A DNA stretch of 64,000 bases from assembly GCF_005116655.2 (NCBI RefSeq), contig NZ_CP050698.1, positions 5,186,001 through 5,250,000 on the forward strand, read 5' to 3'. The notes below the pieces were generated by a model. That model worked only from the letters and a program-made list of their open reading frames with translations, ran no database searches and was not told the origin of the DNA. Origin of the DNA: Desulfosediminicola flagellatus. Its GTDB lineage: Bacteria > Desulfobacterota > Desulfobulbia > Desulfobulbales > Desulfocapsaceae. The position numbers and the translations under genes were made by a program. This document shows, piece by piece, positions 62,932-64,000 of the stretch; within the stretch, counting starts at the first letter, position 1; every line of letters begins with the position of its first letter.

Positions 62932-64000
62932 ATGGGAAAATGGCAAATATGGGTTGATCGCGGAGGAACCTTTACCGATATCGTCGCAAAACGTCCGGAC
63001 GGCTCACTGGTCAGCCATAAGCTTTTGTCCGAAAACCCAGAAAACTATACTGATGCTGCAATTCAGGGAATACGTGACCTGCTCGAACTTGGTTCTGAGG
63101 ATGCTCTGCCGCAGGAAGCCATTGAGCATGTAAAAATGGGCACTACCGTTGCTACCAATGCCCTGCTGGAAAGAAAAGGTGAACGCACCCTCCTCGCTAT
63201 AACCAAAGGTTTTGGCGACGCACTCAGGATAGGTTACCAAAGTCGCCCCGATCTCTTCGCCAGAAATATTGTATTACCTGAGATGCTCTACGAAGATGTA
63301 CTGGAGATTGATGAGCGACTCAGCGCCAGCGGCGAGGTCATCACTGCACTTGATGTTGAAGGATGCAGAGCAGGACTTACACAAGCATATACCAATGGAA
63401 TTCGCTCAATCGCCATTGTTTTTATGCATGGGTATCGCTACCCTGACCATGAGGTGGCGCTGGAAAAACTTGCCGCTGAAATCGGCTTTGAACAGATTTC
63501 TGTCAGCCATAAAGTCAGCCCGCTTATGAAGCTGGTCGCCCGCGGAGATACCACTGTCGTTGATGCATACCTCTCTCCGATCCTCCGCAGATATGTAAAT
63601 CAGGTTGCCGGACAGCTTAACGCAAGCTCAGGAAAAGGTCCTCGACTCATGTTTATGCAGTCAAACGGAGGCCTTACTGATGCCAATTTCTTCCAGGGCA
63701 AAGATGCTATCCTCTCAGGCCCGGCTGGCGGTGTTGTCGGTATGACCCGCACTGCTGCAATGAGCGGATTTACAAAGTTGATCGGTTTTGATATGGGCGG
63801 AACATCCACTGACGTCGCTCATTATGACGGCGAATATGAGCGGAGTTTTGAAACAGTTGTGGCCGGGATCAGGATGCGCGCACCGATGATGCATATTCAT
63901 ACCGTTGCCGCAGGTGGTGGTTCAATTTTACAGTTTGACGGTTCACGCTACCGTGTCGGCCCCGAATCCGCTGGCGCCAACCCGGGCCCTGCATGTTACA
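62932..64000 (+). CDS. 5-oxoprolinase/hydantoinase subunit A (HyuA), 3' end cut by window
   Basis: The first 356 codons, open to the window end. VDRGGTFTDIVAKRPDG is the opening ATP-binding segment of the ATP-dependent oxoprolinase/N-methylhydantoinase A family, KMGTTVATNALLERKGERTL follows, and IGFDMGGTSTDVA marks the second phosphate loop. HIHTVAAGGGSIL and GPESAGANPGPACY are strongly conserved in HyuA. It opens the ring of 5-oxoproline or a hydantoin using ATP; the partner HyuB is expected just beyond the window. AGGAG is nine bases before ATG 62932. Confidence 0.93.
   Translation, partial: MGKWQIWVDRGGTFTDIVAKRPDGSLVSHKLLSENPENYTDAAIQGIRDLLELGSEDALPQEAIEHVKMGTTVATNALLERKGERTLLAITKGFGDALRIGYQSRPDLFARNIVLPEMLYEDVLEIDERLSASGEVITALDVEGCRAGLTQAYTNGIRSIAIVFMHGYRYPDHEVALEKLAAEIGFEQISVSHKVSPLMKLVARGDTTVVDAYLSPILRRYVNQVAGQLNASSGKGPRLMFMQSNGGLTDANFFQGKDAILSGPAGGVVGMTRTAAMSGFTKLIGFDMGGTSTDVAHYDGEYERSFETVVAGIRMRAPMMHIHTVAAGGGSILQFDGSRYRVGPESAGANPGPACY

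Overview
The window looks like a chromosomal segment of a Desulfobacterota (deltaproteobacterial) anaerobe, most likely a Desulfobulbales-type marine sulfate reducer. This is inferred from gene content: a 2-oxoacid:ferredoxin oxidoreductase operon, two TRAP transporters, an archaeal-type ornithine cyclodeaminase beside arginase, ADP-forming acyl-CoA synthetase, citramalate synthase, a DacZ-like c-di-AMP synthase, and sensors ending in a four-cysteine domain I associate with this group. No rRNA or ribosomal gene is present to confirm the assignment.

Region 1 (1-9.1 kb): a partial alpha/beta hydrolase, two unusual membrane sensors sharing a C-terminal Cys4 domain, a periplasmic solute-binding protein, citrate synthase, an intact IS4-family element with a 9-bp target duplication, two copies of a small MITE-like repeat, and an acetate-transporter homologue. 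Region 2 (9.6-16.7 kb): a five-gene operon for a BMP-type nucleoside/nucleobase ABC importer plus a cytosine deaminase-like enzyme, facing a phosphoribosyltransferase; together they read as nucleobase uptake, deamination and salvage. Region 3 (16.7-27.6 kb) is accessory in character: a decayed tRNA-Pro 3' fragment, a B12-binding radical SAM enzyme with a TetR regulator, a three-gene oxoacid oxidoreductase operon, a 1.4-kb array of about forty 35-bp tandem repeats, and a small heat-shock cluster (intact Hsp20, stub of a second Hsp20, DnaJ-like pseudogene), ending at a tRNA-Pro/tRNA-Asn pair.

Region 4 (27.2-33.2 kb) lies between two copies of that tRNA-Pro/tRNA-Asn operon, each with its own promoter and terminator. 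Between them are a CHASE4-GGDEF protein, an exported FAD oxidoreductase, an IS3-type transposase fragment and a c-di-AMP synthase. Region 5 (33.3-42.4 kb) has a secreted protein, a PLP enzyme, an acyl-CoA synthetase facing a PlsC/hydrolase fusion, and the ornithine cyclodeaminase/arginase pair. Region 6 (42.4-54.2 kb) has a TRAP transporter with its FadR-type regulator, an ADP-forming acyl-CoA synthetase, a CoA-transferase/GNAT fusion, citramalate synthase and a DUF523/YbgA protein: organic-acid uptake, CoA-ester interconversion and isoleucine-precursor synthesis. Region 7 (54.3-64 kb) has an HD-GYP response regulator, a PNPOx/PEP-synthase-like pair, a MarR-like regulator, and a second TRAP transporter divergent from a 5-oxoprolinase/hydantoinase cut by the window end.

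The feature I find most worth study is the 35-bp array at 23.66-25.06 kb. It has a minus-strand sigma70-like promoter on its right, a strong minus-strand terminator on its left, no credible protein in any frame, and base variation confined to about seven columns of the unit. It could specify an undescribed repeat RNA of roughly 1.6 kb. That is a hypothesis from sequence layout only.
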